Assembly: GCA_947169155.1 (NCBI GenBank)
Contig: CAMVON010000007.1
Span: 47,057-111,056 of the forward strand
Length of the DNA stretch: 64,000 bases
DNA from: an uncultured Clostridiaceae bacterium
Lineage (GTDB): Bacteria > Bacillota > Clostridia > TANB77 > CAG-465
Direction of reading: 5' to 3'
Shown here: one piece after another, positions 51,264 through 61,304 of the stretch
Layout of the letters: the number at the start of each line of letters is the position of its first letter
How positions within the stretch are numbered: position 1 is the stretch's first letter
Notes under the pieces: model-generated
Told to the model about the DNA's origin: nothing
The model's input: the letters and a program-made list of their open reading frames with translations, nothing else
Databases searched by the model: none
Program-made: the position numbers and the translations under genes

Positions 51264-53069
51264 CTATTCGTCTATTTTAAGTACAGTAATGAATGCATCT
51301 TGTGGAAGTTCTACGCTACCAACTTTTCTCATTCTCTTTTTACCTTCTTTTTGTTTTTCTAGAAGTTTTCTTTTTCTTGTAATATCTCCACCATAACATT
51401 TAGCAAGAACGTCTTTTCTCATTGCTTTTACTGTTTCACGTGCAACTACTTTTCCGCCAATTGCTGCTTGAATTGGCACTTCAAATAATTGCCTTGGAAT
51501 AATATCTTTAAGTTTTTCTGCAATCTTTCTTCCACGAGATTCTGCATTTGGTCTATATACTATAAATGATAATGCATCTACAATTTGACCATTTAATAGT
51601 ATATCTAATTTTACTAAGTTTGATCTTGTATAATGTGTAACCTCATAATCAAAAGATGCATAACCTCTTGTTCTAGATTTTAAACTATTAAAGAAATCAT
51701 ATATTATTTCATTTAGTGGTAAATTATATTCAAGCATTACACGATTTTGATCTATGTATTTCATGTTAATGAACTCGCCTCTTCTTTGTTGGCATAACTC
51801 CATTACATTTCCAACATATTCTTTTGGTGTAATTATCTCTGTTTTTGCTATTGGTTCTTCAATATAGCTTATTTCTTGTGGACTTGGGAGCTCTGATGGA
51901 TTATATAGTTCAAGTACTTCTCCATTAGATTTATGAACTCTATATATTACAGATGGAGCTGTTGTAATTATGTCTAGATTATATTCTCTTTCTAGACGTT
52001 CAACTATTATTTCCATATGTAATAATCCTAAAAATCCACATCTAAATCCATGCCCAAGAGCTGCAGAAGATTCTAGTTCATAGTTTAAAGCTGCATCATT
52101 TAATTTTAGTTTATTTATTGCCTCTTTAAGTTCCTCATAGTCTGACCCATCTGCTGGGAATATTCCAGAGTAAACCATAGATTTAACTTCTTTATATCCG
52201 TGAAGTGGCTCTGCTGCTCTATTAGTACTTGTTGTAATTGTGTCTCCTACACGTATATCTGATAAATTTTTAATGCTTGCAGCAATAAATCCAACTTCTC
52301 CTGATACTAGTTCATCTGCTTTAACATATCCTCCTGGCTTAAAGTATCCAAGACTTACAACATCATATTCTTTGCCATTTGACATTGTAATAATCTTGTC
52401 TCCTTTTTTAATTTTACCATCTACTACTCTAACATATGCAATAGCTCCTTCATAGTTATCATAAATAGAATCAAAAATTAGACATTTTGTAGGTGCGTTG
52501 TCATCTCCTTGTGGTGCTGGTATTTTTTCTACAATTTGTTCTAATACATCTTCAACATTTAATCCAGTCTTTGCACTAATACAAGGTATACCTTCTGTAT
52601 CTAATCCTATCACATCTTCAATTTCTTTTTTAACTTCATCTATTCTTGCATTAGGTAAATCTATTTTATTTATTACAGGTAATATTTCTAGGTCATTATC
52701 TAGTGCTAAATACACATTTGCTAGAGTTTGTGCCTCAACACCTTGTGCTGCATCTACTACTAGTACTGCTCCTTCACAGGCTGCTAAACTACGAGATACC
52801 TCATAGTTAAAGTCTACATGTCCTGGAGTGTCTATTAGATTTAATATATATTCTTTACCATTTTTGGCTTTATATTTCATTCTTACAGATTGAGATTTAA
52901 TTGTAATGCCTCTTTCTCTTTCAATATCCATATTGTCTAGAAGTTGGTCTTGCATTTTTCTCTCATCTATTGAACCTGTTAGTTGCAATAGTCTATCTGC
53001 AAGAGTAGATTTGCCATGGTCTATATGTGCTATTATACTAAAATTTCTTATGTTTTCCTTTTTAACCAT
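51264..53069 (-). CDS. lepA: Elongation factor 4 (LepA)
   Basis: 601 residues, normal length. G1 [16 protein letters not shown]2 RGITIKSQ, G3 DTPGHVDF, G4 NKIDLPNA, plus the LepA-specific C-terminal domain ([34 protein letters not shown] split over two blocks). This GTPase acts on stalled or incorrectly translocated ribosomes and assembly. It is monocistronic with its own terminator. Confidence 0.97.
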   Translation of the reverse strand: MVKKENIRNFSIIAHIDHGKSTLADRLLQLTGSIDERKMQDQLLDNMDIERERGITIKSQSVRMKYKAKNGKEYILNLIDTPGHVDFNYEVSRSLAACEGAVLVVDAAQGVEAQTLANVYLALDNDLEILPVINKIDLPNARIDEVKKEIEDVIGLDTEGIPCISAKTGLNVEDVLEQIVEKIPAPQGDDNAPTKCLIFDSIYDNYEGAIAYVRVVDGKIKKGDKIITMSNGKEYDVVSLGYFKPGGYVKADELVSGEVGFIAASIKNLSDIRVGDTITTSTNRAAEPLHGYKEVKSMVYSGIFPADGSDYEELKEAINKLKLNDAALNYELESSAALGHGFRCGFLGLLHMEIIVERLEREYNLDIITTAPSVIYRVHKSNGEVLELYNPSELPSPQEISYIEEPIAKTEIITPKEYVGNVMELCQQRRGEFINMKYIDQNRVMLEYNLPLNEIIYDFFNSLKSRTRGYASFDYEVTHYTRSNLVKLDILLNGQIVDALSFIVYRPNAESRGRKIAEKLKDIIPRQLFEVPIQAAIGGKVVARETVKAMRKDVLAKCYGGDITRKRKLLEKQKEGKKRMRKVGSVELPQDAFITVLKIDE

Positions 53070-53125
53070 ATTGTCTTCCTTTCAGTCTTTAATTATACCA
53101 AAACTTATGAATTTTTTCAATGACT

Positions 53126-53157
53126 AAAAAAGAATAGAGAAATTAATCTCTATTCTT
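53126..53157 (-). terminator. Terminator of the apt-mtnN unit
   Basis: Perfect 11-bp stem (53130-53140 with 53147-53157), 6-base loop, U6 tail on the minus strand. Confidence 0.92.
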
Positions 53158-53164
53158 TTTGATT

Positions 53165-53860
53165 TTAGTCTAATAATTCTTTCAAAAAAGTTGCACATCT
53201 TTTAGATGATATAGATAAATATTCTTGAAAGTCTATTCCGTTATTTCCATTAGGGCTGTCTGATATACTTCTAATTACAATAAATGGTGTATTATTTAAT
53301 GTACATACTTGTGCAATGGATGCCCCTTCCATTTCAACACATAAAGCATTAAATTCTTCATTTACACTTTTTGCTATTACTGGATCTGTACAGAATTTAT
53401 CTGCAGAAGCAATTGTTCCAACATGTACTTTGTAACTATTGTTTTTATCTAATGATTGCATTATGCTTTGACACTTTTGAAGTAATGTTTTTTCTGAATA
53501 GAAATATAGCCCAAGGTCCATTATCTCACCCTTTTTATATCCTATTGGAGAAACATCAAAATCATACTGACAAAGTTTATTTGCAATTACAACATCTGTT
53601 ACATTTAACATATTACTTGCAGCTCCTGCTGTTCCAATATTTATGATGTATTCTATTTTAAAGTAATCCATCATTATTTGAGTTGTACGTGCAGCATTAA
53701 CTTTTCCTACGCCGCTTTCTACTAATATACAATCAGTAGAATTAATTTTGCCTTTGAAGAATGTTAGATTAAATACATGCTTTGGTTCAATGTCTGTCAT
53801 AATGTTTTTAATCTCTTGCATTTCTTCATTCATGGCAGCAATTATACCAATCCTTTTCAT
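53165..53860 (-). CDS. mtnN: 5'-methylthioadenosine/S-adenosylhomocysteine nucleosidase
   Basis: 231 residues. RIGIIAAMNEEMQEI at 3-17, INIGTAGAASNMLNVTDVVI at about 75-95, and the active-site blocks CVEMEGASIAQVC and VIRSISDSPNG with the catalytic Asp. It hydrolyses MTA and SAH to adenine; apt upstream converts adenine to AMP, so the two probably form an adenine-recovery unit (28-base gap). Confidence 0.95.
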   Translation of the reverse strand: MKRIGIIAAMNEEMQEIKNIMTDIEPKHVFNLTFFKGKINSTDCILVESGVGKVNAARTTQIMMDYFKIEYIINIGTAGAASNMLNVTDVVIANKLCQYDFDVSPIGYKKGEIMDLGLYFYSEKTLLQKCQSIMQSLDKNNSYKVHVGTIASADKFCTDPVIAKSVNEEFNALCVEMEGASIAQVCTLNNTPFIVIRSISDSPNGNNGIDFQEYLSISSKRCATFLKELLD

Positions 53861-53887
53861 AATTTTTATTCTCCTTTTTAATATATT

Positions 53888-54412
53888 TTATTCTCCTTCA
53901 TATTTGATTACAGATTCAATTTCAACATCACTAATTTTTTCTCTTACATTAAAGTCTACAAGCTCTATTAGGCTCACTACTTTTACAACTTGAGCTCCAC
54001 TTCTTCTAGCTAGTTTTATAATAGCTTCAAGTGTTCCTCCCGTTGCAATTAAGTCATCTATTATTACAACTTTATCTCCTGGCTTTAAGCTATCTTTATG
54101 GATTTCTAAAGTTGCTGTTCCATATTCTAGAGCATAGTCTTCACTAATAGTTTCTCTTGGAAGTTTTCCTTTTTTTCTTACTGGTACAAACCCTTTACCT
54201 AAGTTATATGCTACAGGCATACCAAAGATAAATCCACGAGACTCAGGTGCCATTACAATATCAAAATCTGTATCTTCTAGTTTTTGTGTAATGCTATCTA
54301 TTGCAAGTTTTAATCCGTCTTTGTCCTCAATTACTGATGTTACATCTCTAAACATTATCCCTTCTTTTGGAAAGTTTGGAATTGTAGTAACATAATCTTT
54401 TAATTCTTTCAT
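53888..54412 (-). CDS. apt: Adenine phosphoribosyltransferase
   Basis: 174 residues. PESRGFIFGMPVAY (Apt signature) and the PRPP loop VVIIDDLIATGGTLEA at about 115-130. It makes AMP from adenine and PRPP. It lies just upstream of mtnN, the source of adenine. The released pyrophosphate can be split by the neighbouring ppaC product. Confidence 0.96.
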   Translation of the reverse strand: MKELKDYVTTIPNFPKEGIMFRDVTSVIEDKDGLKLAIDSITQKLEDTDFDIVMAPESRGFIFGMPVAYNLGKGFVPVRKKGKLPRETISEDYALEYGTATLEIHKDSLKPGDKVVIIDDLIATGGTLEAIIKLARRSGAQVVKVVSLIELVDFNVREKISDVEIESVIKYEGE

Positions 54413-54506
54413 AATATCCCTCCTATTAAATCTAATTTAGAATTCTCATGCTGTTTTACATGAGTATTATACAATTATTGTGTTGTAATTGCAAGAAAAA
54501 AGAAAT

Positions 54507-54532
54507 AAAAAGAGGACTCCATTTGAGTCCTC
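54507..54532 (-). terminator. Terminator of ppaC
   Basis: Perfect 8-bp stem (54512-54519 with 54525-54532), 5-base loop, U5 tail. Confidence 0.93.
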
Positions 54533-54537
54533 ATATA

Positions 54538-55455
54538 TTATGCATTTTCTTGTAATACAGGTAGTATTTGTTTTTTTCTAGATACTACACCTGGTAGGAA
54601 TGCAGTATTATCTTCTAGAGTTGTAAATGCTCTTTCAAATATTGCAGTTTCTTTTCCAAGTACAATTGCTTGAGAATTGCTGTTTATTATATCTGTAATA
54701 GCAAATACAAATAAGTCTAATCCTTCTTCATCTATTACTTTTTGCATAGCTGCTTCAATTTCAGCTTTTCTAGTCATCATTTCTGGTATATCTGCTGTGT
54801 TTACTTGAGCTATTCTAGATTTTTTGTCTTTTAATTCACATTTTTTGCAATCAAGGTTGATTAGTTCTTCTGCTGAATAGTCGCTTAAATCAGTTCCTGC
54901 TTTTAACATTTCTAGACCATATGCTTCATAATCTACTCCTGCAATCTCAGCTAATTCTTTAACAGCTGCTTCGTCTTGGGCTGTTTTTGTTGGAGATTTA
55001 AGAAGTAGTGTATCTGAAATTATAGCTGAAAGCATAAGTCCTGCTGTAGTTTTATCTACTTCAACACCATTTTCTTTGTACATTTTTAAAAGTATAGTGT
55101 TTGTACATCCAACTGCTTCTGCTCTATAGTATAGAGGATCAGCTGTTTCAAATCCATATACTCTGTGGTGGTCTACAACCATTTTAATTTTTGCTTTTTC
55201 AATTCCATCTGCACTTTGTGCAAATTCGTTGTGGTCTACAAGAATAACTTCTTGCCCTTCCTCAACTCCATTTATTAGTTCAGGTGCTTCAACATTAAAG
55301 TAGTTAAGAGCAAATTTAGTTTCTTTGTTTGGTTCTCCATTTCTTACTGCTTTAACATTTTGACCTAGTTTTTTTAATAGGTTTTCTAATACGATTGCTG
55401 AACATATTGTGTCAGTGTCTGGACTTTTGTGTCCGAAAATTAATACTTCTTCCAT
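54538..55455 (-). CDS. ppaC: Manganese-dependent inorganic pyrophosphatase
   Basis: 305 residues, DHH family II. IFGHKSPDTDTICSAI at 6-21 and VDHNEFAQS then VVDHHRVYGFE carry the metal ligands; the DHHA2-type C-terminal domain ends with GVVSRKKQILPVL. It splits pyrophosphate, pulling biosynthetic reactions. It starts 15 bases after der ends. Confidence 0.96.
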   Translation of the reverse strand: MEEVLIFGHKSPDTDTICSAIVLENLLKKLGQNVKAVRNGEPNKETKFALNYFNVEAPELINGVEEGQEVILVDHNEFAQSADGIEKAKIKMVVDHHRVYGFETADPLYYRAEAVGCTNTILLKMYKENGVEVDKTTAGLMLSAIISDTLLLKSPTKTAQDEAAVKELAEIAGVDYEAYGLEMLKAGTDLSDYSAEELINLDCKKCELKDKKSRIAQVNTADIPEMMTRKAEIEAAMQKVIDEEGLDLFVFAITDIINSNSQAIVLGKETAIFERAFTTLEDNTAFLPGVVSRKKQILPVLQENA

Positions 55456-55470
55456 AATTATCTTCCTTTC

Positions 55471-56799
55471 TTATTTTTCTGAATCTTTTCTTTCTCTTAT
55501 TATCATATGAATAGGTGTACCTACAAATCCAAATTGTTTTCTTAAATGATTCTCAATATATCTTACATATGAGAAATGCATCAATTGTTTTGAATTTACA
55601 AATATTACAAATGTAGGTGGTCTTGTTGACACCTGAGTCATATAATATACTTTAAGTCTTCTTCCTTTATCTGAAGGAGGTTGAGTAATTTGAATAGCCT
55701 CAGCAAGTACATCATTAATAAGTCCTGTTGGTATTCTCTTGCAATTTTGACTATTTACATCATTTATCATATCAAAGATTTTATCTATTCTTTGACCAGA
55801 TTTAGCAGATACAAATATAATTGGTGCATAATCTAGATAAGCTAGGTGATCATATACTTGCTTTTTGTATTTTGCCATAGTATTTGTTTCTTTTTCTACT
55901 AAATCCCATTTGTTTACAACTATAATTACTCCCTTACCAGCTTCATGTGCTAGACCTGCAATTTTTTCGTCTTGTTCTGTTACACCTTCTGTAGCATCTA
56001 TCATTATTAAGCATACATTTGCTTTTTCTATTGCACCTTTAGCTTTTAATACTGAGTATTTTTCTAGTTGGTCATATACTTTATTCTTTCTTCTAATACC
56101 TGCTGTGTCTACAAAGATATATTTACCATGTTTATTTTCAAAATAAGTGTCTATTGCATCTCTTGTAGTTCCAGCTATATCTGATACTATTACTCTCTCT
56201 TCTCCAAGTATTTTATTTATTAGAGAAGATTTACCGGCATTTGGTTTTCCTATTACTGCAACTCTTATTGTTTCTTCATCTTCAATTTCTTCTTGAACTT
56301 CTCCAAAGTTATCATAAATTGCATCTAATAATTCACCAATACCTAATTTTTTACCTGCAGAAATTGGAAGAGGATCTCCAAGTCCTAAACTATAGAACTC
56401 ATATAGCTCGTCTGGTGGTGTACCTACTCTATCGCATTTGTTACATGCAAGAATAACAGGCTTTTTAGTTTTTCTTAGCATATGAGCTACTTCTTCATCT
56501 GATACTGTAACACCTGCTTTTACATCTGTAATGAAAACTATTACATCTGCTATGTCCATTGCAAGTTCAGCTTGTCTTCTCATTTGTTTTAAAATGATAT
56601 CTTCAGATTCTGGTTCAATACCACCTGTATCAATTACTTGAAATCTAGTTCCACGCCATTCGCAATCTGCATAGATTCTATCTCTAGTAACACCTGGTAC
56701 ATCTTTAATTATTGCTATTTTTTCACCAGCAAGTACATTAAACAATGTAGATTTACCAACGTTTGGTCTTCCTACTATTGCTACTACTTTTTTTGCCAA
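55471..56799 (-). CDS. der: Ribosome assembly GTPase Der
   Basis: 442 residues with two tandem GTPase domains: GRPNVGKSTLFN at about 10 and GKPNAGKSSLIN at about 185, each with its own DTGGI/DTAGI and NKCD/NKWD motifs, followed by a KH-like C-terminal domain. It is needed for 50S subunit maturation. It begins a unit with ppaC. Confidence 0.97.
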   Translation of the reverse strand: MAKKVVAIVGRPNVGKSTLFNVLAGEKIAIIKDVPGVTRDRIYADCEWRGTRFQVIDTGGIEPESEDIILKQMRRQAELAMDIADVIVFITDVKAGVTVSDEEVAHMLRKTKKPVILACNKCDRVGTPPDELYEFYSLGLGDPLPISAGKKLGIGELLDAIYDNFGEVQEEIEDEETIRVAVIGKPNAGKSSLINKILGEERVIVSDIAGTTRDAIDTYFENKHGKYIFVDTAGIRRKNKVYDQLEKYSVLKAKGAIEKANVCLIMIDATEGVTEQDEKIAGLAHEAGKGVIIVVNKWDLVEKETNTMAKYKKQVYDHLAYLDYAPIIFVSAKSGQRIDKIFDMINDVNSQNCKRIPTGLINDVLAEAIQITQPPSDKGRRLKVYYMTQVSTRPPTFVIFVNSKQLMHFSYVRYIENHLRKQFGFVGTPIHMIIRERKDSEK

Positions 56800-56879
56800 T
56801 TTTTTCTCCTCCTTATTTTCAAGATAAATTTAACGAGTATATTTTACCATTATTTGACCAAAAAGTCAAAGGATTACAA

Positions 56880-56903
56880 GAAAATAGCACTTCTCAGTGC
56901 TAT
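56880..56903 (-). terminator. Terminator of the sortase cluster
   Basis: 8-bp stem (56884-56891 with 56896-56903), 4-base loop, U4 tail on the minus strand. It overlaps the end of the small membrane gene. Confidence 0.75.
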
Positions 56904-57097
56904 TTATTCTTTATTTCTTCTTCTATCTTTTTTTCTAGCTTTTTATCTTTTCTTGTTTGTAATGTATTAGATAATAAATCTAATATTATTGTTAATATAA
57001 GCATAAGCGATGGATAAATAATACTTAATGAATAAAACTTTGAAAGTATCACAAGTATAATTGTTACTGCAGCACTAATTAATACTAAAATATGCAT
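56900..57097 (-). CDS. Small two-helix membrane protein
   Basis: 65 residues: two hydrophobic segments (about 3-22 and 25-46) and a charged tail (RKDKKLEKKIEEEIKNK). No family recognised. It overlaps the preceding gene by one base and is last in the sortase unit. Confidence 0.68.
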   Translation of the reverse strand: MHILVLISAAVTIILVILSKFYSLSIIYPSLMLILTIILDLLSNTLQTRKDKKLEKKIEEEIKNK

Positions 57098-57654
57098 TAG
57101 TTATATAATGTATCGTGTTTTAAATATTTTGTAACAATTTCTCTTACTTGAGATATTTTACTTCCTTGTTCTTCAGTATTAGTTCCAGAAATTGCAGCTG
57201 AGTATAGATATTTTCTTGTTCCATCTGCAAGTTTTATATATAAGCTCCAATCATTGTTTGTAACGATTGCTTCTCCATCTAACATATTATCCATTATGCC
57301 TGTTCTATATATTTCTTCATTAAAATCTAACCATTTTTTTCTAGACATATGTCCTACATCTTGTATATCCATACTTACAAATTCTGTTGCAATTTGTTTA
57401 GTATTTGTCTCTGCAATTTGGAAGTTGTTATATCCTTCCTCTAAAGTTTCGTTATATTGGAATAAAACTATTGCATTATCTTTGTGTACATGATATTTGT
57501 CTTCTAAATATACAAATAATCCAACACATACAATTATAATTAATGCAATAACACCAATTATTCCAAAGAAAGTGTGAACATTGTTTACATTTAGTAATGG
57601 TTCAGAATTTCCTTTTAGTAATGTTTCTTTCTTTTCCTTAATTTTTTTTGGCAT
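57097..57654 (-). CDS. Single-pass membrane protein in the sortase cluster
   Basis: 185 residues: basic N-terminus, one membrane helix at about 30-51, then an extracytoplasmic domain (DKYHVHKDNAIVLFQYNETL). No enzyme motif seen. It overlaps the sortase gene by one base (TAATG-like), so translation is coupled and a role with the sortase is likely (inference). Confidence 0.7.
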   Translation of the reverse strand: MPKKIKEKKETLLKGNSEPLLNVNNVHTFFGIIGVIALIIIVCVGLFVYLEDKYHVHKDNAIVLFQYNETLEEGYNNFQIAETNTKQIATEFVSMDIQDVGHMSRKKWLDFNEEIYRTGIMDNMLDGEAIVTNNDWSLYIKLADGTRKYLYSAAISGTNTEEQGSKISQVREIVTKYLKHDTLYN

Positions 57655-58301
57655 TATTTAACACCCTCCTCTTTTTCTTGATCATTTAGTTCTCTTTCAG
57701 ATGTTAATTCGCCTTTTACAACAATTCTTTTTGTTGCAGCTTGAGTACAAGTAATTAGAGTAATCTCTCTTTTGTTGCTTCCTTCTAATACATCAGTTCT
57801 AGTTGGATCTACTGTTTGAGTAGAAGTAACTGTATATATGTATTCGTGAGTTTTAGTAACTATTCTTACTTTATCTCCAATTTGAACTTTATGTAGATTT
57901 TTAAATAATTCAGTATAAATATTATTGTGTGCAGCTAAGCTAAAGTTCCCAATTTGTCCAGGTTCAGCACTTCCAATAAATTTTCCAACATAGTTTTTAA
58001 GAGTTTCATCATCTGTTCCTTCAACAATTTGTCCTCTAATTGAATATGCAGGAATATCTAGAACAGCTATTGCATTTCCTGTAACACGTAGTGGTATATC
58101 CTCGCCTTTAAGTTTTGCGATGATATTATTGTTTGTACTACCACCATTTAATTGTAGCTCTTCTGTTAATGATTTGACTTTTTCTTGGTTTAATAAGTCC
58201 TTAACCTCTATAATTGCAAAAGAAGTTACTGCTATAAATATAATTAGTATAATAACTTCTTTAAATCTTGCTTGAAATTTGAATTTTTTATATGTTTTCA
58301 T
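57654..58301 (-). CDS. Sortase
   Basis: 215 residues: N-terminal membrane anchor at about 15-32 and a sortase domain with H125 in FSLAAHNN, C185 in ITLITCTQA and R192 in TKRIVV, the complete catalytic triad. The TLITC form fits class D/E-like housekeeping sortases of clostridia. It cleaves sorting signals and joins proteins to the wall or to each other. A likely substrate tail begins at the right edge of the window. GGGAGG precedes the start. Confidence 0.93.
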   Translation of the reverse strand: MKTYKKFKFQARFKEVIILIIFIAVTSFAIIEVKDLLNQEKVKSLTEELQLNGGSTNNNIIAKLKGEDIPLRVTGNAIAVLDIPAYSIRGQIVEGTDDETLKNYVGKFIGSAEPGQIGNFSLAAHNNIYTELFKNLHKVQIGDKVRIVTKTHEYIYTVTSTQTVDPTRTDVLEGSNKREITLITCTQAATKRIVVKGELTSERELNDQEKEEGVK

Positions 58302-58346
58302 TTGTTATCCTCCCATACAATAATAAATATATTATTCTACACTATA

Positions 58347-58376
58347 AAGTATAGCATATTTAAATAACAATAGTCA
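58347..58376 (-). promoter_or_regulatory. Sigma-A promoter of the sortase unit
   Basis: On the minus strand: TTGACT (58371-58376), 18-base spacer, TATACT (58347-58352). Confidence 0.75.
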
Positions 58377-58454
58377 ACGATATTTTTATATAATTTATGT
58401 AATCTTTAAGATTGAATAGTATGCTTAAATTTTCGTCTAATATTCTCTCTTTCA

Positions 58455-58483
58455 TTGACAATTTTTATATGATGATATATAAT
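58455..58483 (+). promoter_or_regulatory. Consensus sigma-A promoter of the glycosyltransferase gene
   Basis: TTGACA (58455-58460), 17-base spacer, TATAAT (58478-58483), divergent from the sortase promoter. Confidence 0.9.
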
Positions 58484-58537
58484 ATTTGTGTCATTTTTGC
58501 AAAAAAAATGTAATTTTTAAAGAGGTGTTGTAATATT

Positions 58538-59806
58538 ATGAAAATTGGTATATTTACTGACGCATATAATCCAGTAACATCTGGAGTTGTAACATCAATT
58601 AATATGGTAGAACAAGAACTAAAAAGACGTGGACATGAAGTATACATATTCACAACTTCTAAATCTGTTCAACCTAATGATCATCAATCACTATATATGC
58701 TTGGTAGTATGCCTCTTCTAATAGCTAAGCAATACAAAAACAGAGTTGCAACATTCTATTCTCGTGAAGTTGCAAAACAAATTAAAAAAATTGGTTTAGA
58801 TGTAGTACATACTCAAACTGAATTTAGTCTTGGAGCTTTTGGAAAGATTATTTCTCGTAAATATGATATTCCATTTATCCATACATACCATACAATGTGG
58901 GAAGACTATGTTCACTATCTTACACCTATTAAACTAGGTAGAAACATTCGTCTTAAACATTTTGCACGTAGACTATCTCGTGGATTTGTTAGAAAAGCTG
59001 AGTGTGTTATTACACCATCTAATAAAACAGCTAAATATCTAAAATATAGATGTAAAGTTAAAAATAAACCAATTTATGTTATTCCTACAGGAATTGATAT
59101 TAAGCCATTTAAAAAATCTAATTTTACAGATGATGAAAGAAATGCATTAAAGAATTCTTTAGGAATAAAAGAAAATGAAAAAGTTATTCTATTTTTAGGT
59201 AGAATTGCTGCAGAAAAAAGTATTGATATAATACTTGATCAAATGCCTGAAATCTTTAAGGCTCATCCAAACTATAAGTTTTTAATAGTTGGCACAGGGC
59301 CATCTGAAGATGATTTAAAGAAACAAGCTAAGAAACTAAATATAGCAGATAAAGTTATATTTACAGGTAAAGTAGCTTGGAGCGATGTTCCAAAATACTA
59401 TACTCTTGCAGATGTATTTGTTAATGCTTCAGTTACTGAAACACAAGGACTAACTTTTATTGAGGCAATGGCTGCACAAATTCCTGTAGTTTGCAAATAT
59501 GCTCCTAACCTATCTGAATTTATTCATAATGGTCAAAACGGGTTATTTGTTCATAAAAATTCAGAATTTAAAGATGCAATTGCTAATGTAATAGAAAACA
59601 AAGAATTATCTAACACTTTAATAGAAGGTGGAAATAAAACTGCTAAAGAATATTCAATTGAAGTGTTTGGTGATAGATTAGAGACTCTTTACTCTGAAGT
59701 TATAAAGCTTCATAAAAATGTTAAAGATGCTCAAACAAAAGAAGAAAGAAATGAAATTAAGGAAAAAATTTATAAAGAAATTGACCAAAAGTTAAAAGAT
59801 ATTTAA
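58538..59806 (+). CDS. GT4 glycosyltransferase, probably acting on diacylglycerol
   Basis: 422 residues, GT-B fold. N-terminal KIGIFTDAYNPVTSGVVTSI; donor-domain blocks FLGRIAAEKSIDIIL and VNASVTETQGLTFIEAMAA with the EX7E-type glutamates. The start closely resembles 1,2-diacylglycerol glucosyltransferases that build membrane glycolipids; the exact sugar is not determined. It is co-transcribed with a membrane protein gene. Confidence 0.87.
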   Translation: MKIGIFTDAYNPVTSGVVTSINMVEQELKRRGHEVYIFTTSKSVQPNDHQSLYMLGSMPLLIAKQYKNRVATFYSREVAKQIKKIGLDVVHTQTEFSLGAFGKIISRKYDIPFIHTYHTMWEDYVHYLTPIKLGRNIRLKHFARRLSRGFVRKAECVITPSNKTAKYLKYRCKVKNKPIYVIPTGIDIKPFKKSNFTDDERNALKNSLGIKENEKVILFLGRIAAEKSIDIILDQMPEIFKAHPNYKFLIVGTGPSEDDLKKQAKKLNIADKVIFTGKVAWSDVPKYYTLADVFVNASVTETQGLTFIEAMAAQIPVVCKYAPNLSEFIHNGQNGLFVHKNSEFKDAIANVIENKELSNTLIEGGNKTAKEYSIEVFGDRLETLYSEVIKLHKNVKDAQTKEERNEIKEKIYKEIDQKLKDI

Positions 59807-59826
59807 TAAATAGGATGTGATATTTT

Positions 59827-60501
59827 ATGTGGTTTATTACTGCTTTGCTAGTAATATTAGTATTTTTACTTTTAGTAGTCATAATGGATACTTCTATGAA
59901 GCTAGCATTGATGATTACTACATTATACAATTATGATTCAAAAAAATTATTTATACCTGCATGTTTAACTGTTATTATTTGGGGATTATTAATACTTGCA
60001 TGTTTTAGATCTATTAATAAGTCTTTAGATTATAATGCAGTGGATATGCTATTCTCTATGCTTTTTGATAAAACAATAATTGAAGGATATAAAGGTATGT
60101 TTGCAAGATCTATTATTTCAACATTTTTAGTTGGAACTGTTCTTCAATCATTTACATATTATTCTGTTAATATTAATTACCAAAAAGTTACAGGAACAAT
60201 TAGATTTTCACTTAAGAAATTATTTAAAGCTTTAATTGAAAAAATATTTAAGAAGAAAAATAATAATACAATTAATATGGATGACTCAAATATTCAAAAT
60301 CACAAAAGAAAAGGTAGACTTTCTTCAAACATTAAAGCTTTAGCAGAAGTTAAACGTGAGCCAAAGAAATTAACTTTTCCTAGAGCTATCCTTACTAGTG
60401 TAATTTCTGTATTATTTACACTTTTAATATGCTATGGATTATTTAAAATAGGTACACTATTAAGCGGAAAAGTAATGACTATAATTGGAAAAATATTATA
60501 A
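59827..60501 (+). CDS. Membrane protein of unknown function after the glycosyltransferase
   Basis: 224 residues: helices at about 2-22, 42-60, possibly 95-112, and 190-215, with a basic cytoplasmic loop at about 125-185 (KKLFKALIEKIFKKKNNNTI). No family recognised. It lies 20 bases after the glycosyltransferase gene and may assist it (inference). Confidence 0.68.
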   Translation: MWFITALLVILVFLLLVVIMDTSMKLALMITTLYNYDSKKLFIPACLTVIIWGLLILACFRSINKSLDYNAVDMLFSMLFDKTIIEGYKGMFARSIISTFLVGTVLQSFTYYSVNINYQKVTGTIRFSLKKLFKALIEKIFKKKNNNTINMDDSNIQNHKRKGRLSSNIKALAEVKREPKKLTFPRAILTSVISVLFTLLICYGLFKIGTLLSGKVMTIIGKIL

Positions 60502-60504
60502 AAA

Positions 60505-60537
60505 AGAAGATAACACTAGTTATCTTCTATTTTTTTG
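60505..60537. terminator. Terminator between convergent genes
   Basis: 10-bp stem (60505-60514 with 60519-60528), 4-base loop, U7 on the plus strand; it overlaps the stop of the HD-domain gene on the minus strand. Confidence 0.88.
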
Positions 60538-61301
60538 TCTATAAATTTATTACATATATTTAGTAATTTATTTGTATTTTTTATAATCTCTTCATCTTTG
60601 AAAGTCTCTTCTATTCTTTTTGTGAACTTTTCAAGATATCTGTTTTGTCTAATATTTTTAAGAGATGCTACATAGTTAAAATCTAAAACATAATTATAAA
60701 AAGCAAATATTTGATCAGCATTATTTGCTATATCTTTATAACTAATTAACTTTAGATTTTCAAAGTCTTCCATAAGTTTTGGATTCATTTTTAGGTTAGA
60801 AAATTCTTTGTACCAAAATACATCTTTCATTTTTTCTTCATTTATTACCTTATAAATATCTAGTTTATCTGCGTCTCTAATTATTTTGCAAAATAACAAT
60901 TCTTTATCGTCTGTTACATCTGCTCCAATTTCTTTTTTATTATGGTAAAATACTGCTTTTTTAATTATTTCATCATATTCATGTGTATCTATGAATTTTT
61001 CTATCAAGCCATCTTCATATAATACTTTCACACTATATGCCGCATGATCTAGCCCTGTATCTTTGTCTGAAAACGTGTCATATAGTCTAACCTGTTCAAA
61101 TCTTCCAATATCATGAAATATTCCAATAAGCATAGCAAGATTAATTTCTTCATCTGTTAATTTTAACTCTCTTGCTATATAGCCAGAATTTTCCATTACT
61201 CTTAGTATGTGTTCATACTTTAGTCTTATTCTTGGAATGTCTATATTATAATTTGAAGCATACTCCTTGTATACTTTTTTTGCATTTTCTATGTCTATCA
61301 T
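60516..61301 (-). CDS. HD-domain phosphohydrolase
   Basis: 261 residues. RLKYEHILRVMENSG (first His), LIGIFHDIGRFEQVRLYDTF (HD pair near 62-63), AVFYHNKKEIG and IRDADKLDIYKVI form the HD metal site. Substrate unknown; HD proteins of this size often hydrolyse nucleotides. It lies three bases after recG and is co-transcribed with it. Confidence 0.88.
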   Translation of the reverse strand: MIDIENAKKVYKEYASNYNIDIPRIRLKYEHILRVMENSGYIARELKLTDEEINLAMLIGIFHDIGRFEQVRLYDTFSDKDTGLDHAAYSVKVLYEDGLIEKFIDTHEYDEIIKKAVFYHNKKEIGADVTDDKELLFCKIIRDADKLDIYKVINEEKMKDVFWYKEFSNLKMNPKLMEDFENLKLISYKDIANNADQIFAFYNYVLDFNYVASLKNIRQNRYLEKFTKRIEETFKDEEIIKNTNKLLNICNKFIDKKIEDN

Positions 61302-61304
61302 TTT

